Assembly: GCA_902790135.1 (NCBI GenBank)
Contig: CADAQM010000010.1
Coordinates: 1 to 64,000 of the forward strand
Length of the DNA stretch: 64,000 bases
Direction: 5' to 3'
Origin: an uncultured Coriobacteriaceae bacterium
Lineage (GTDB): Bacteria; Actinomycetota; Coriobacteriia; Coriobacteriales; Atopobiaceae
Shown here: positions 46,788 to 57,912 of the stretch, piece by piece
Numbering within the stretch: position 1 is the stretch's first letter
Layout of the letters: each line of letters opens with the position of its first letter
The notes under the pieces: generated by a model
The model's database searches: none
The model's input: the letters and a program-made list of their open reading frames with translations, nothing else
Told to the model about the DNA's origin: nothing
Translations under genes and position numbers: made by a program

Positions 46788-47420
46788 CTACGCCTTGCGT
46801 ACGGGGTGCCTGATCACGGTCTTGAGCTTCTCCGGCGCTGTCCGACGCGGGTCGTTGAGGTAAATCTCGTGATGACAGCGCTCGTCAGAAAAGTCCAGCT
46901 CATAGCCTTGAGCTGATGCAAAGGCATGCATGGCGTCCACCGTGGCGGGCTCGTCGTCGTAAGGGCCAAGATGCAGGCACTGCACGCAGAGCCCTTCCTC
47001 CAGCGTGAGAAACTCCGCCGACGAGAAATCGCACTTCTTCTTGCGTGTAGCTTCCTCGACCGCCCAGGCAAAGTCGTCTGGTCCTACAAAGTCAGGCAGC
47101 CGGATGCAGCTGATCCACTGGAAGTCCGCCTTACGCGCATAGTCCACGCCCGCAACGCCCTCTTGCCACCAGAAACCCTCGAGCGGCGGCACCACATAGT
47201 CAACGTAGCCCTCAATGCTATGCGAGCCCTTCTTGCTCATCTTGATGGTGTACGAGATGCCATAGAGCACCTCCATGGCCTGCTGGTACGTACCGCCCTC
47301 CTCGTTGGGGTCACCCGCACCACGCACAGCCACATAGTTCATGGCGGGCACCGTCACGATGCTTGGCTTTTTGGGCGGCATGTAGAGTTCTTTGTATTCC
47401 TTCTTGTAGTCTAGCGCCAT
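46788..47420 (-). CDS. GyrI-like small-molecule-binding domain protein
   Basis: A 210-residue stand-alone GyrI-like/effector-binding protein: YMPPKKPSIVTVPAMNYVAVRGAGDPN, then EGYVDYVVPPLEGFWW and HEIYLNDPRRTAPEKLKTVIRHPV. Relatives bind drugs or small hydrophobic molecules. There is no DNA-binding domain. AAGGAGGTG precedes the ATG. A single gene. Confidence 0.85.
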   Translation of the reverse strand: MALDYKKEYKELYMPPKKPSIVTVPAMNYVAVRGAGDPNEEGGTYQQAMEVLYGISYTIKMSKKGSHSIEGYVDYVVPPLEGFWWQEGVAGVDYARKADFQWISCIRLPDFVGPDDFAWAVEEATRKKKCDFSSAEFLTLEEGLCVQCLHLGPYDDEPATVDAMHAFASAQGYELDFSDERCHHEIYLNDPRRTAPEKLKTVIRHPVRKA

Positions 47421-47557
47421 AGGGCACCTCCTTGATCGGTAGACCCTAGTTCACCCTATGCGCTGCAAATATACAAACATTTGTTCGCTCATGCATCTGT
47501 CAAGCCTTTCGAGTACCATGGGCTACGTAAGAGGCGCTCAGCATTGAAGGGGCCGGC

Positions 47558-48347
47558 ATGTCACGCGCGCACTTTATCCATCGGGTCCTTGTGACTGGGA
47601 CGCCGTGCCCCGTGACAGCTTTGTGCGTGCCATTCCCGCGCTCACCAGCCTGCCGCTTGACCTCACGTCCAATGTCACCTTCTTTACCGGCGAGAATGGC
47701 TCGGGTAAGTCAACGCTGTTGGAGGCCATGGCCGTGGCCTACGGGCTCAACCCCGAGGGCGGCAGCCGCAACTATCACTTTGCGACCAACGACACCCATG
47801 CCTCCCTGCACGAAGCCACTCACCTAATGAGGTCTTCCGAGCGTCCTTGGGGAGCCTACTTCCTGCGGGCCGAGAGCTTCTACAACGTTGCCACGGCGGC
47901 GGAGGGCTACGAGTCGCGCTATTTGGGCCCGCATGCCGACGAGCTTCTGAACAGCGCAAACTTGCCGTCTGGGACAACGCTTGGCCAGGCTCGGCAGCTC
48001 TTGGGACGCAGCCTCCACGAGCTCAGCCACGGCGAGGCGTTTCTCGCCACCATCCAAGAGGACTTTCACGAGAACGGGCTCTACTTCCTGGACGAACCCG
48101 AGGCGGCACTCAGCGTGTCGCGACAGCTGACGCTCCTCTACGAGCTGTACCAGCTGGCACAGCATGGCGCGCAGCTCATCGTGGCCACGCACTCCCCATC
48201 GTCCTTGCGCTGCCTGGCGCGCAGATCCTTCGCTTTGACGAGGAGGGCATCGAGGAGATTGCCTACGAGGACACCGAGGCGTACCAGACCATGAGTCTCT
48301 TCATGGCTGACCGCGAACGACTGCTCGCCCGCCTACTGGACGAGTAG
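47558..48347 (+). pseudogene. AAA-family ATPase with two frameshifts
   Basis: Joined across two breaks, this is a small ABC/AAA-type ATPase: FFTGENGSGKSTLLEAMAV (Walker A), SLHELSHGEAFLA (signature) and YFLDEPEAALS (Walker B). From ATG 47558 the frame MSRAHFIHRVLV breaks near 47592 and resumes at DWDAVPRDSF. It breaks again at a C-run near 48194, where HSP should continue as IVLALPGAQILRFDEEG. One missing base at each site would restore about 263 residues. Relatives bind DNA-repair or defence partners, but none is seen here. Confidence 0.75.
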
Positions 48348-48354
48348 TCAGAGC

Positions 48355-48382
48355 GGGACAATCAAGACGGAGGCTTTGTCCC
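48355..48382. repeat. REP-like palindrome
   Basis: GGGACA (48355-48360) pairs with TGTCCC (48377-48382), with GACGGAGGCTT in the loop. It lies immediately after the ATPase remnant and before another gene remnant. Confidence 0.6.
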
Positions 48383-48386
48383 ATTG

Positions 48387-48473
48387 ACTCGGAAGGGATA
48401 CACCGGCGAAACCGACCCCGCCGAGATCGAGACGATGAACGAGTCCATCGAGTTCATCATTAATCACTGGTAG
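48387..48473 (+). pseudogene. C-terminal remnant of an unidentified gene
   Basis: An open frame of 28 codons ends at TAG 48471 with GETDPAEIETMNESIEF and INHW. It is strongly helical and looks like the tail of a real protein. It has no start, directly follows a REP-like palindrome and is followed by a strong terminator. I cannot name the family. Confidence 0.35.
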
Positions 48474-48491
48474 GGACTCTTGACATAGATG

Positions 48492-48528
48492 GAACGCGGC
48501 ACCTCTCCCTAAGAGAGGTGCCGCGTTC
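48492..48528. terminator. Strong terminator
   Basis: GAACGCGGCACCTCTC (48492-48507) pairs perfectly with GAGAGGTGCCGCGTTC (48513-48528), with a 5-base loop and a TTCTT tail. It belongs to the lost gene whose tail precedes it and may also insulate GH1. Confidence 0.85.
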
Positions 48529-48580
48529 TTCTTAGCTGTCTGTGGAACACCACTCCCAGGAGAGGTGTTCCGTCCATTTT

Positions 48581-50898
<2,318 letters not shown>

Positions 50899-51015
50899 CT
50901 CGGCCACCTCTCAGGCATCATGTTTGCAGCATTGCTAGGCGCTATGGTAGCCCTCGTTCGTTTAAAAGAGTCCTTCCGCCCAGGCGGCACAGACCCAAGC
51001 GGAAGGATGAAACAC

Positions 51016-52212
51016 CTATGCGCGCTCGATAAAGCTCATGAGCGCGTCAGCCGAGGCCTTTGCTCCACCAAGGGACTTCATGTCCTCGGAGAACTCGGCC
51101 GCCGTCTCATGGAAGCTCGGCTCCTCCAGCAGGCGCACGATGGCATCACGCAGACCCTCCGACGTAATGGCATCCTTGTCCAGGAAGGCCAAGCCTAAGC
51201 CCTTCTCCTGCACCTGACGTGCGGTGATGGCCTGCTCCTCCATCTGCGGGATACACACCATGGGCACGCCGTAATAGATAGCCTCGCCCGTGCCGCCCAT
51301 GCCGGAGTGCGTGATGAAGACGCTCGCCTGAGAAAGAAGGTCGAGCTGAGGCACCATCTGACCAAGCTCCACGTTCTCAGGCACGTCAGAAAGCGACGCG
51401 GGGTCGATCATGCCCGTAGCCGCAAAGACATTAACGTCCAGGTCGCGCACCGCATCAAAGAGGATGGGATAGTACTCGGGCCAGTTGTTGAAGGCGGTTC
51501 CGAGCGACGAGTACACCAGCGGCCGGCCGTTGTCGGGGGCGGTCCAGCTGCCAAAGGTACTGCGCTTGCCCATCTGTACGCCCGTGAAGACGAAGCTGTC
51601 ATCATAGGTCTCGGCATACGGCACCAGGCGCTTCTGCATCATCACCAGGTTGAGGTCACCGCGACCATCGAAGATCTCCTTCACGGTCATCTTGCGGCAG
51701 CCGTACTTGGCCGCGAAGCCTTCGGCGATGCCATCGGCAGCGAGGCGCAGCGGGTGGTCAGCCGGCACGGACGCAAATCCCTCGGCCACCGAATAGTGGT
51801 CGTTGGAGGGATAGCTCGTGTACAGCATGACGTTGGGGACGTGGAGGGCGTCCGCGGCAATGGTGCCCGCAATGCCAGCGAAGTCGTGGACGATCGCGTC
51901 AGGTACGTCGTTGCGCAGCGTGTCGAGCACCGTGTCGACATAGGCGCCTGCCTCGTTCAGGAACAGGAACGGCACGACAGCGGCGACGTTGTCATCGGCG
52001 CCGTCGTCCTTTTTCTCCTGCTTCTGAGGATCGTTATCGGCCATCCACGAAGGAACAGCCACGAACGTAGCACCCGTAGGCTCAATCACCTTGCGGAAGT
52101 CCTCCGGACAGAAGTAGGTTACGCGCTCGCCGCGCGCCACCAGCTCGCTCGCAAGCTGCAGGGTGGGATTAACGTGGCCAAACGCACCGAGAGATACGAA
52201 CGCAACGTGCAT
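51016..52212 (-). CDS. Glycosyltransferase, macrolide/UDP-glucosyltransferase (MGT) type
   Basis: A 398-residue GT-B enzyme: HVAFVSLGAFGHVNPTLQLASELVARG at the N-terminus, PLVYSSLGTAFNNWPEYYP, and the nucleotide-sugar motif region VELGQMVPQLDLLSQASVFITHSGMGGTGEAIYYGVPMVCIPQMEEQ. Relatives add glucose to macrolides, flavonoids or other lipophilic compounds. In a glycoside-degrading locus it could re-glucosylate a released aglycone as detoxification; that is inference. AAAGGAGC precedes ATG 52212. Confidence 0.85.
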   Translation of the reverse strand: MHVAFVSLGAFGHVNPTLQLASELVARGERVTYFCPEDFRKVIEPTGATFVAVPSWMADNDPQKQEKKDDGADDNVAAVVPFLFLNEAGAYVDTVLDTLRNDVPDAIVHDFAGIAGTIAADALHVPNVMLYTSYPSNDHYSVAEGFASVPADHPLRLAADGIAEGFAAKYGCRKMTVKEIFDGRGDLNLVMMQKRLVPYAETYDDSFVFTGVQMGKRSTFGSWTAPDNGRPLVYSSLGTAFNNWPEYYPILFDAVRDLDVNVFAATGMIDPASLSDVPENVELGQMVPQLDLLSQASVFITHSGMGGTGEAIYYGVPMVCIPQMEEQAITARQVQEKGLGLAFLDKDAITSEGLRDAIVRLLEEPSFHETAAEFSEDMKSLGGAKASADALMSFIERA

Positions 52213-52273
52213 GGTACTGCTCCTTTTCTTATTAGATGCTTTCACTTATGAATGAACTACTAAACGGGTTAAT

Positions 52274-52300
52274 CGCCGGGAGGCCAATGGCCTCCCGGCG
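52274..52300. terminator. Hairpin between EIIC and glycosyltransferase
   Basis: CGCCGGGAGGCC (52274-52285) pairs perfectly with GGCCTCCCGGCG (52289-52300) with an AAT loop. It lies 17 bases past the EIIC stop. It lacks a T-tract, so it may reduce rather than abolish readthrough. Confidence 0.6.
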
Positions 52301-52316
52301 TATGGGAAGGAAGGGG

Positions 52317-53627
52317 CTATGCTGCAAGCTCGCCCGCAGCTTCGGCCGTCTGCTCCTCAGCCAGCGCCTGCGCATCGGCAGCCTTGAAGAAGGGGGGCCA
52401 GATGGCGGCACTCATGAGCGTGGCAACGACCTGGTACACGGCAATCTTCCACGATCCCTGCATGATGCCGTAGATCACGATGGGCATGGAGCTGATGCCG
52501 ATGATGCCGGTCGGCGCAGGCATGAGACCCAGCTGGATGGCACCATAGGCCATGAGCAGCGAAAGGATGGGGGTCACCATGAAGGGGATGAGGAACGTGA
52601 AGTTGTACATGAGGGGCAGACCAAAGACCACAGGCTCGTTGATGTTGAAGAGGCCACAGGGAAGCACGAGCTTGGAGAACTGCTTGTAGCGCTGGGACTT
52701 TGCGAAGAGCGCCATCACGATGACCAGGCCGAGGGTGCAACCGCAACCGCCGTTGCAGGCAAAGTCATACATGGAGATGTTCCAGATGTGGGGAATCGCC
52801 TCGCCGGCAGCAGCGGCTGCCATGTTCTCGGGCAGGTAGGAGAACCAGATGGGGAACAGCACGGGCAGGACAGTGTAGGAGCCGTGTACGCCCACAAACC
52901 ACAGCATCTGTGCAACAAGGATGAGGACGATGAAGCCGGGGAGGCTGCCAGTAATGCCAGCGAGCGGGATCTGAAGCAGCGTGTACACGCAGTCGATCAT
53001 GTTGCCATAGGAGGTGAAGCCAAAGGCGAGGCGAAGCGCACCGAACACGACGGCAACGAAGAAGCCAGGGATGATGGCCGTGAAAGTCTTGCCCACGCTT
53101 TCGGGCACACCGGCGGGCATCTTGATGGTGAACCCGCGCTCGACGACGGCAATGTGAATCTTGGTGGTGACGAGGGCGGCAAAGAAGGCCATGAAGGCGC
53201 CGCGGCTACCAAGGTAGTTGATGTTGACGAGCGAGTCACCAGCGTCGTTAGCGGTAAGGGGAACCATGATGAGGTACGCCATGAGGGCGAGGAACATGTT
53301 CTCGAAGCCAAGCTCCTCATGACCGAAGCTCTTTGCTGCGCCACGTGCAACGCTTGCCACCATGAAGAGGGCCATAAAGCTCATGGCCGCGTTGTAGATG
53401 GCAGCGAAGATTCCGCCCAGACCGGTGCTCGCAAGAAACGCCTGATAAGCCTCAATAGGCAGAGTGTTGAGCAGGTTGAAGATGGATCCCACAAGGATGA
53501 TGGCCATAAGGCTCATGGAGCCTCCGCCAATGGCCTGGATGTACTTGTTCTGGGCAACCTTGGTTGAGAATGGCACAAGCTTCTCGTTGAGGAATCTCAT
53601 GAAAGCGTTGTCTTGCGTATCGGACAT
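52317..53627 (-). CDS. PTS EIIC, lactose/cellobiose family
   Basis: A 436-residue membrane protein: FSTKVAQNKYIQAIGGGSM at the start, LWFVGVHGSYTVLPVLF and CGLFNINEPVVFGLPLMYN (substrate loop). About ten helices. AAGGAAAGATC precedes the ATG. No EIIA or EIIB adjoins. The genes downstream on the strand are the glycosyltransferase, an RpiR regulator and GH1. Confidence 0.9.
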   Translation of the reverse strand: MSDTQDNAFMRFLNEKLVPFSTKVAQNKYIQAIGGGSMSLMAIILVGSIFNLLNTLPIEAYQAFLASTGLGGIFAAIYNAAMSFMALFMVASVARGAAKSFGHEELGFENMFLALMAYLIMVPLTANDAGDSLVNINYLGSRGAFMAFFAALVTTKIHIAVVERGFTIKMPAGVPESVGKTFTAIIPGFFVAVVFGALRLAFGFTSYGNMIDCVYTLLQIPLAGITGSLPGFIVLILVAQMLWFVGVHGSYTVLPVLFPIWFSYLPENMAAAAAGEAIPHIWNISMYDFACNGGCGCTLGLVIVMALFAKSQRYKQFSKLVLPCGLFNINEPVVFGLPLMYNFTFLIPFMVTPILSLLMAYGAIQLGLMPAPTGIIGISSMPIVIYGIMQGSWKIAVYQVVATLMSAAIWPPFFKAADAQALAEEQTAEAAGELAA

Positions 53628-53711
53628 GATCTTTCCTTCCCAATAGGGTTCTATCCGCTGAATACAGCGTATGGCTGCGGAAAGGCATCACATGTTCCAA
53701 TACAAGCCTCA

Positions 53712-53732
53712 GCGTTTCAGATGATGAAACGC
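53712..53732. promoter_or_regulatory. Candidate RpiR operator upstream of EIIC
   Basis: GCGTTTCA (53712-53719) and TGAAACGC (53725-53732) form an 8-bp inverted repeat with a 5-base centre, about 90 bases before the EIIC start. The half-site TGAAA matches the sites near 56131 and 56985 but here points outward. Confidence 0.5.
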
Positions 53733-53735
53733 ACA

Positions 53736-53771
53736 GGTCAGGGGACATTTTTTCAGTGACGTCCCCTGACC
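53736..53771. repeat. REP-like palindrome
   Basis: GGTCAGGGGAC (53736-53746) pairs perfectly with GTCCCCTGACC (53761-53771); the loop contains ATTTTTTCAGTGAC. It lies in the gap between ChbG and EIIC and may terminate the ChbG transcript. Confidence 0.75.
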
Positions 53772-53801
53772 CGCTTAGGTTTGAACGTATAACAAGAAAC
53801 G

Positions 53802-54638
53802 CTACATCACCATCGTGGCGTGCGGCTCGGTGGACTGCTCGGCGACCCACCCGCGCGGCAGGTCGTTGAAGCTTGCCAGCTCGATGTCGTGCTCGTCGAG
53901 CCAGGCGCGCAGCTCGGGGCTGGTCATGCAGTCGAGGTCCATCGGGCGGCAGGTGGTGAAGCTCGTCAGGCGGAAGAGGTCCGCATCGGCGTAGCCGCAG
54001 TGGCTCACCAGGTAGCCGTACTCCTTGCCACTGGTGAGGAAGCCGTCATGGTCGCTGGTGATGTAGCCCAGCGGGTCCTCGGTCAGCTGCTCCTCGGGGC
54101 CGCCCCACTTGTACCAGCCCATGCCCATCTGCTTGACCTCGGGACGGTCGTTCAGACCCACCGAGCACATGACGCCGTACTCGACGGCCAGCTCGCGCGT
54201 GATGCGGTCGGTCGTGAGGGTGCCGTAGGCATGATTGTGGATGTAGTCGGGCTTGTGGCCCACGAGCTCGATGTAGCGCTCGATCTGTGCGCGGAACTCG
54301 GCCTCCAGCTGGTCGGCGACGGCGGCCAGGTGGTCGTGATCGTTCTCGTCGGTGTCAAGTGCACGGTTCTCGCGGCTGCCGAGGAACATGCCGTCCTCGT
54401 GGGTGAGCGCGGGCACCTTGTCGTGGCCCAGGATGGAGGGGCCGGTGGAGGCGTTGAGGTCGATGCCAAAGGCGATGTCGCCCAGATAGGGCTTGATCCA
54501 CTCCACGCACTCCTCGATCCAAGGCATGTTTGCAAACATGCCGGTGTTGCGCACCACGCCGTTCCTAATGCCATGGATGCAGCCGAGGCTGACCGCGCGG
54601 GTGATGCCGTAGTCGTCGCTCTGAACCAGGATCTTCAT
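53802..54638 (-). CDS. ChbG/YdjC-family carbohydrate deacetylase
   Basis: A 278-residue protein: metal ligands in LVQSDDYGITRAV (paired Asp), IDLNAS, and YIHNHAYGTLTTD (HxH). YdjC/ChbG enzymes remove one acetyl from chitobiose-6-phosphate or chitotriose-6-phosphate, an essential step before hydrolysis. It lies between two EIIC genes. With nagBA elsewhere in the window this suggests use of acetylated amino-sugar disaccharides. The ATG has AGAAAGAGAG in front. Confidence 0.85.
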   Translation of the reverse strand: MKILVQSDDYGITRAVSLGCIHGIRNGVVRNTGMFANMPWIEECVEWIKPYLGDIAFGIDLNASTGPSILGHDKVPALTHEDGMFLGSRENRALDTDENDHDHLAAVADQLEAEFRAQIERYIELVGHKPDYIHNHAYGTLTTDRITRELAVEYGVMCSVGLNDRPEVKQMGMGWYKWGGPEEQLTEDPLGYITSDHDGFLTSGKEYGYLVSHCGYADADLFRLTSFTTCRPMDLDCMTSPELRAWLDEHDIELASFNDLPRGWVAEQSTEPHATMVM

Positions 54639-54658
54639 GGGATTCTCTCTTTCTCGGG

Positions 54659-54713
54659 GTGTGTCACGGGGACGGGTGTGTCACGGGGACGGAGGTGTTG
54701 ACACACTCCCTTA
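54659..54713. repeat. Tandem GTGTCACGGGGACGG repeat
   Basis: TGTGTCACGGGGACGG occurs twice head to tail, followed by AGGTGTTGACACACTCCC, whose GACACAC can pair with GTGTGTC. It is a variant of the GGGAC palindrome family. It sits in the gap between ChbG and the EIIC upstream. Confidence 0.6.
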
Positions 54714-54723
54714 ATGGTCGAAA

Positions 54724-54747
54724 GGCGGGAGCCCGAAGGCCCCCGCC
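54724..54747 (-). terminator. Terminator after EIIC
   Basis: On the reverse strand GGCGGGGGCC TTCG GGCTCCCGCC forms a near-perfect stem with a stable TTCG tetraloop, followed by TTTCG. It lies 15 bases past the EIIC stop. Confidence 0.75.
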
Positions 54748-54761
54748 AAGGAAGGAAGGAC

Positions 54762-56027
54762 TTACTCCTCGGAAGCGGCAGACTCGTTCTCGAGCAGCTG
54801 CTTGTCGTAGGCCTTCACGAAGGGCACGTACATGAGCACGATGATTGCAAACATCACGCAGCCCCAGATCAGACCAGGCGTGCCGTAGCTCATGAGGTTA
54901 CCCATGAAGAATGGCAGGTTGGCTGCGGAGCCACCGGTGCCATTGGCGTAGGGCAGCAGGCCGATGAGCTTGAGGATATGCGTACCGAAGACCGAGATGG
55001 TCGGAGCACCGAGGACCCAGGGGATGAAGAAGATCGGGTTCAGAATCATGGGCATACCGAAGTAGGCGGGCTCATCGACACCGAAGAGTGCGGGGAGAAC
55101 GGCCATGCGGCTGACAGCCTTGCCCTGCTCGGACTTCATGATGAAGAGGGCGGCGACAAGCATGGGGATGGAGCCAGTGCCAAAGGTAAGGGCATCACCA
55201 GAGCAGAGGTGAGGCATAGGAGTACCAGCCTGGAAGGCAGCGAGGTTCTCCATCTGGAGCTGCATGAAGAGCATCATGATGATGGGGCCGACGGTCATTC
55301 CGCCGTGGATGCCCAGGAACCAGAGGCCGTACAGGAAGACCATGAGGATCCAGTAGCCAAAGACGTTGGAGGACACGGACTGCAGCGGCAGGGCGATCAT
55401 GGAGTAGACCAGCTGGTGGATGGTGCCAAACTCAGTGCCAGCAAAGACCATGGAGACGATGCCGAAGAGGACCATGGCGATGGCAGCAGGGATGAGGCTG
55501 GAGAACTGGGCGCTGATGAATGGCGGCACCTGCTCGGGCAGCTTGATCTCGACGTGGCCCTTCTGGCAGGCGAGGTAGATGCCACCGACAACGAAGGAGA
55601 TGATGATGGCGCTGAACATTCCCTGAGAGCCCAGCCAAGTGGTGGGCAGGGTGGACGGCGCGAAGGGCTCCTCGGGGATGATGTAGGGCGTGCAGATGAG
55701 GAAGCATGCGAGCGAGGTGAGGCCGACCGCCATCTCGGAGCGGGCGCACTTGGTGTGCTGCGCGAAAGCATAGGCTACCAAGAATGCCAGGTAGGCTCCG
55801 ATCATACCGGTCGTCCACTGGTAGATGGTGTTGAGCACGGTAACTGCGCCAGTGGAGGTGATGAGCGCCTGGTATGACTCGATGCCGATGCCCTTGAAGA
55901 GCGCTGCGAACGAGCCGAGCATGGTGATGGGCAGAAGCATCATGAAGGCATTCATGATGACGTGAATGACCCAGTTCTGGGCGATCTTGCCTGAAATGGC
56001 GGTCATCTTCTCGATGAACTGATTCAT
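54762..56027 (-). CDS. PTS EIIC, lactose/cellobiose family
   Basis: A 421-residue membrane protein: ISGKIAQNWVIHVIMNAFMM, WFLGIHGGMTVGPIIMM, and LPALFGVDEPAYFGMPMILNP, a variant of the FNINEP substrate loop with GVDEP. About ten helices. AAGGAAGGG precedes the ATG. RpiR sites lie upstream and an RpiR gene follows at 56198. EIIA and EIIB are missing nearby. Confidence 0.9.
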   Translation of the reverse strand: MNQFIEKMTAISGKIAQNWVIHVIMNAFMMLLPITMLGSFAALFKGIGIESYQALITSTGAVTVLNTIYQWTTGMIGAYLAFLVAYAFAQHTKCARSEMAVGLTSLACFLICTPYIIPEEPFAPSTLPTTWLGSQGMFSAIIISFVVGGIYLACQKGHVEIKLPEQVPPFISAQFSSLIPAAIAMVLFGIVSMVFAGTEFGTIHQLVYSMIALPLQSVSSNVFGYWILMVFLYGLWFLGIHGGMTVGPIIMMLFMQLQMENLAAFQAGTPMPHLCSGDALTFGTGSIPMLVAALFIMKSEQGKAVSRMAVLPALFGVDEPAYFGMPMILNPIFFIPWVLGAPTISVFGTHILKLIGLLPYANGTGGSAANLPFFMGNLMSYGTPGLIWGCVMFAIIVLMYVPFVKAYDKQLLENESAASEE

Positions 56028-56130
56028 GGTTCCCTTCCTTCTTTGGAATGCTAGGTGCGCAGTTGCCGGCCATGCTCCTGCGCGGTTTGGGAAGCGCTTC
56101 CTTCTTCTCGGGAACCACTATACAACATAG

Positions 56131-56144
56131 TGAAATCTGTTTCA
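56131..56144. promoter_or_regulatory. RpiR-type operator upstream of EIIC
   Basis: TGAAATCTGTTTCA has perfect TGAAA and TTTCA half-sites with a 4-base centre, about 105 bases before the EIIC start. A further TTTCA lies at 56164-56168. Confidence 0.65.
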
Positions 56145-56197
56145 ACTATAAATTTGTTATTTGTTTCAATTGATTCGTTCGATCGAGGAGGGCACAC

Positions 56198-56938
56198 TCA
56201 AACTGCAGCGGGCAGCAATTGCGCGAGCAGGTCATTGAACATCAGAAAAGAGAACGTATCGGCAAGCACCGTGCGGTCAGACGTCCCGACAGTGGCGGTT
56301 GGCAACACGAAGGTCTCGTCAAAGTTGCGCCGCAGTGGATGCTTGGAGTTGGTGGTAACCAGCACCATGTACGGCTTGACGTTGCGTCCGACCTTGAACT
56401 CGTGCAAGAGCCCCTTGTGGGAGTCGCCGCCTACTGCGGTATAGATAATGAGCAGATCGTCTTTGGTGAATCGCTGACCCACATCTACCTGCGGATATGA
56501 GGCGGAGATTGACGGGTCGAACTGCAGGGCGATGTTGAGCTCCTCGGCCGGAATACGCGAGAGGTTGTAGCCCATGATGTACACGTGGCGACTGGCGCGC
56601 ATGCGCTCAATCAAGGCCTGTAGCTGGGCCTTGTCCACACGCTCCTCCACCAGCTTGAGTAGCCCGCCATATATCTCGGCATTGGTGGGCATATCGGAAC
56701 GCTGACGGCGCTCCTCCAAGTCCTGTGCAAACTGGTATTGGAACTCGACAAAGCCGCCAAAGCCCAGGCGCTGCGCAAAGCGCGTGAGAGCCGGCTTGGA
56801 GAAGCCACCGCTGTTCGAGATGTCGGTCACGCTGCGCGTGGCAAACATGTCGGGAAACTTGCGAAGCGACTCGTAGATGGCGCGGTCAGTCTTGGAGAAA
56901 GACGACACGCTGCCGTCCATGAGTTCAATCGTGTTCAT
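56198..56938 (-). CDS. RpiR-family transcriptional regulator
   Basis: A 246-residue protein. N-terminal region SSFSKTDRAIYESLRKFPDMF and helix-turn-helix SGGFSKPALTRFAQRLGFGGF, then a diverged SIS domain (HVYIMGYNLSRIPAEEL, LLIIYTAVGGDSHKGLLHEF). The gene is flanked by two perfect TGAAA-N4-TTTCA palindromes, one before its own start and one before the EIIC, so it probably controls both. Confidence 0.87.
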   Translation of the reverse strand: MNTIELMDGSVSSFSKTDRAIYESLRKFPDMFATRSVTDISNSGGFSKPALTRFAQRLGFGGFVEFQYQFAQDLEERRQRSDMPTNAEIYGGLLKLVEERVDKAQLQALIERMRASRHVYIMGYNLSRIPAEELNIALQFDPSISASYPQVDVGQRFTKDDLLIIYTAVGGDSHKGLLHEFKVGRNVKPYMVLVTTNSKHPLRRNFDETFVLPTATVGTSDRTVLADTFSFLMFNDLLAQLLPAAV

Positions 56939-56984
56939 AATGCTCCTCTCGATGCGCCCTCATTATACTTCAGACACATCGTTC

Positions 56985-56998
56985 TGAAACATGTTTCA
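56985..56998. promoter_or_regulatory. RpiR-type operator upstream of the RpiR gene
   Basis: TGAAACATGTTTCA is a perfect 14-bp palindrome, about 47 bases upstream of the RpiR start. It shares half-sites and spacing with the palindrome at 56131. Confidence 0.65.
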
Positions 56999-57045
56999 TC
57001 AATGGAGCGCAGATGAGCACTCGGCGCGCACCAGATGCGCGAACT

Positions 57046-57837
57046 CTAGACCATGAGGTCTGCAACCGAGAAGAGGGCTGCCTTGCCGGCGAGAACACAG
57101 CGGCCGTCACCCGCCACGCGCCCGAACAGCGTCCCGCCACGTCGACTTGCCTGATAGGCCGTGAGGTCCCGCCTGTTCAGACGCTCCGCCCAATATGGCA
57201 GGATGTGGCAGTGGCCACTCCCGCATACCGGGTCCTCGGCAATGCCGAGCTTGGGGGCAAAGGAGCGGCTCACGCAATCGTAGCCGGAGCCCTGCTCGCC
57301 CGCAGCGGTCACATGCACCAGTAAGCCATCAAGCGCCTCGATGGCTGCCTGATCGGGCTCGAGCGAACGCACCGTGGCTGCTGAGTCCATCACGCAGAGC
57401 AGGTCGCGAGCCATCCACGCCTCCAGCGGACGCGCGCCGAGCGCAGCCTCCATGGCATCGGTCACGGGAACTTGTTCAAGCTCGTATGCCGGAAAGTCCA
57501 GCTCGTACAGGTCCCCCGCACGACTCACCACGAGTTCGCCGACCTCGTTCGTGGCAAACACCACGTGGTCGGCATCCTTGGCATAGAAGTTGAGGACGAC
57601 ATAGCCCGCAGCAAAGGTCGCATGCCCGCAAAAGTCGATCTCACGGGCGGGCGTAAACCACCGAAGGTAGTAGCGCCCGTCATCGAGCGGTCTCACGAAG
57701 GCCGTCTCGGAGAAGTTGTTCTCGATGGTTATGGCCTGCATCAAGGCGTCTTCGGGCCACTCGTCAACCACACAAATGGCCGCCTGGTTACCCGCAAAGA
57801 CCTTGTCCGTAAACGCATCGACTACGTACTGACGCAT
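57046..57837 (-). CDS. PhzF family isomerase-like protein
   Basis: A 263-residue protein with the PhzF fold: YVVDAFTDKVFAGNQAAICVV, catalytic Glu in NNFSETAFVRP, REIDFCGHATFAAGYV, and AEDPVCGSGHCHILPYWA. It resembles phenazine-synthesis isomerase PhzF, but most members are of unknown metabolic role. TAGGAGGTG precedes the ATG. The HAD gene upstream on the same strand ends 76 bases away. Confidence 0.88.
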   Translation of the reverse strand: MRQYVVDAFTDKVFAGNQAAICVVDEWPEDALMQAITIENNFSETAFVRPLDDGRYYLRWFTPAREIDFCGHATFAAGYVVLNFYAKDADHVVFATNEVGELVVSRAGDLYELDFPAYELEQVPVTDAMEAALGARPLEAWMARDLLCVMDSAATVRSLEPDQAAIEALDGLLVHVTAAGEQGSGYDCVSRSFAPKLGIAEDPVCGSGHCHILPYWAERLNRRDLTAYQASRRGGTLFGRVAGDGRCVLAGKAALFSVADLMV

Positions 57838-57912
57838 GAAGCACCTCCTATGCCAGATAGCACCCATTCAAAGGAAAACGCCTCCACACCAGATGCACGC
57901 CCCGGCCACCGT

